Of a DNA stretch of 7,351 nt, positions 6,712-7,351 are shown one piece after another. The notes under the pieces were generated by a model. The model made no database searches, was not told where the DNA came from, and was given only the letters and a program-made list of their open reading frames with translations. A program made the translations under genes and the position numbers. The DNA is from JAGVPT01 sp035500675 (GTDB lineage Bacteria > Bacteroidota > Ignavibacteria > UBA10030 > UBA8401): the NCBI GenBank assembly GCA_035500675.1, contig DATJXA010000151.1:1-7351 (forward strand). The letters run 5' to 3'. Numbering within the stretch: the first letter of the stretch is position 1; each line of letters begins with the position of its first letter.

Positions 6712-7351
6712 TTATTCTTCTTGCGCAAATTTAAATTTCCATCGGAATTTATCGATAAATTTATCCGACAATTCGGAAACGAGGATGCCGATGACGATGA
6801 TGAATCCCCCGAGCACACCAAACATACCCAAAATTTCACCCAAAACAAAGTACGCAAGGATCGCCGAAATGACCGGCTCGAGAGTGAAAAGAATTCCCGC
6901 CCGCGTCGGCGTCGTGTCTTTTTGGAATCGCGTTTGCGTGTATGTCGTAATGACGGTGGCAAGGAACGCCGTGTAGAAAAAAAGCCGGGCGACATTCCAT
7001 GTGAGATGAAGCTGCGGCGTCTCGAACGGAACGAGACACCATCCCAATACTGCGGTGACAGCGATCTGGATGAACGCGAGAGGAAGAAATTCCTCTTCCT
7101 TCGCAAAGATGTCAAGGTACACGATATAGATGCCAAACAGGAATGCGCTGACGAGCGTCAGCCCGTCGCCGAGGTTGAAACCCGAACCGGACGGAGACGT
7201 GAGGAAATAGAGGCCGCCTGTGACGATGAAAACGCCGATGACGTTCCCGGGCTTTGGAAGACGCCGGTGGATGAAGATCTGAGCGATCGGCGTGAAAACA
7301 ACCATCATGCCGGTGATAAACGCGGATTTCGATGCCGTGGTAATTTCGAGG
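6712..7351 (-). CDS. EamA/DMT-superfamily transporter, N-terminal third missing
   Basis: Inner-membrane permease of the drug/metabolite transporter superfamily (EamA, RhaT-like); members export amino acids, metabolites or drugs, and the substrate here is unknown. 212 residues are visible; full proteins have about 290-300, so roughly 80-90 residues lie past the right edge. The visible part begins inside the first EamA repeat, with TTASKSAFITGMM (4-16) typical of its third and fourth helices. The second repeat runs from GDGLTLVSAF (61-70) to about residue 194 and contains the hallmark LEPVISAILAYFVLGE (157-172). Hydrophobic helices alternate with short loops throughout. The tail after the last helix is basic and aromatic, with the near-repeat DKFIDKFRWKFKF. 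The frame stays open to the edge, so the true start is not in the window. Confidence 0.88.
   Translation of the reverse strand, partial: LEITTASKSAFITGMMVVFTPIAQIFIHRRLPKPGNVIGVFIVTGGLYFLTSPSGSGFNLGDGLTLVSAFLFGIYIVYLDIFAKEEEFLPLAFIQIAVTAVLGWCLVPFETPQLHLTWNVARLFFYTAFLATVITTYTQTRFQKDTTPTRAGILFTLEPVISAILAYFVLGEILGMFGVLGGFIIVIGILVSELSDKFIDKFRWKFKFAQEE

Noticed and set aside
6746..6761. A 16-base perfect palindrome, AATTTATCGATAAATT
   Set aside because: It lies inside the transporter coding sequence, encodes part of the DKFIDKF near-repeat and has no partner copy at a regulatory position. It is probably a by-product of the amino acid repeat.
6699..7136. Minus-strand open frame of 145 codons overlapping the EamA transporter
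   Set aside because: The Ser/Arg-rich low-complexity translation is typical of an alternative frame of a membrane protein gene; the EamA frame explains the DNA.

Overview
The window holds nine genes, all on the minus strand and tightly packed, so transcription runs from the right edge (7351) to the left edge (1). Gaps between genes range from 66 bases down to overlaps of 4, 8 and 11 bases. No RNA gene, mobile element, CRISPR array or long non-coding stretch is visible. The organism is a Gram-negative-type bacterium, since it has an intact apolipoprotein N-acyltransferase, and it uses the MEP isoprenoid pathway (ispF). Base composition looks moderate, near 50% GC by eye. Most starts lack a clear Shine-Dalgarno sequence. 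Together these would fit the Bacteroidota/Ignavibacteriota side of the tree, but that placement is inference only.

Layout in the direction of transcription. (1) 7351-6712: C-terminal two thirds of an EamA/DMT-family transporter, cut by the window edge. (2) 6680-6408: acylphosphatase. (3) 6371-5892: ispF, the fifth enzyme of the MEP pathway. (4) 5895-5266: a DedA-family membrane protein. (5) 5273-4695: a PAP2-family membrane lipid phosphatase. (6) 4628-2964: lnt, which adds the third acyl chain to lipoproteins. (7) 2974-1937: a low-specificity threonine aldolase. (8) 1934-1473: a YbgC/FadM-type hotdog acyl-CoA thioesterase. (9) 1466-1: trpE, anthranilate synthase component I, missing only its last residues at the left edge. 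Because trpE runs off the edge without a stop codon, it was worked out here by reading its frame continuously for 488 codons.

The middle of the cluster has an envelope theme. IspF feeds isoprenoid precursors. DedA proteins have been linked to recycling of undecaprenyl phosphate, and PAP2 phosphatases can dephosphorylate undecaprenyl pyrophosphate. ispF, dedA and pap2 overlap one another and are probably translated together. Lnt follows and finishes lipoprotein maturation. The left part is metabolic: threonine aldolase, thioesterase and trpE are coupled head to tail with 2- and 6-base gaps, which leaves no room for a trp leader or attenuator directly before trpE. Further trp genes may lie beyond the left edge, but this cannot be seen.

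I found no convincing novel system. The points worth a second look are the overlapping ispF-dedA-pap2 module, the attachment of trpE to an unrelated gene string, and the scarcity of ribosome-binding sites.
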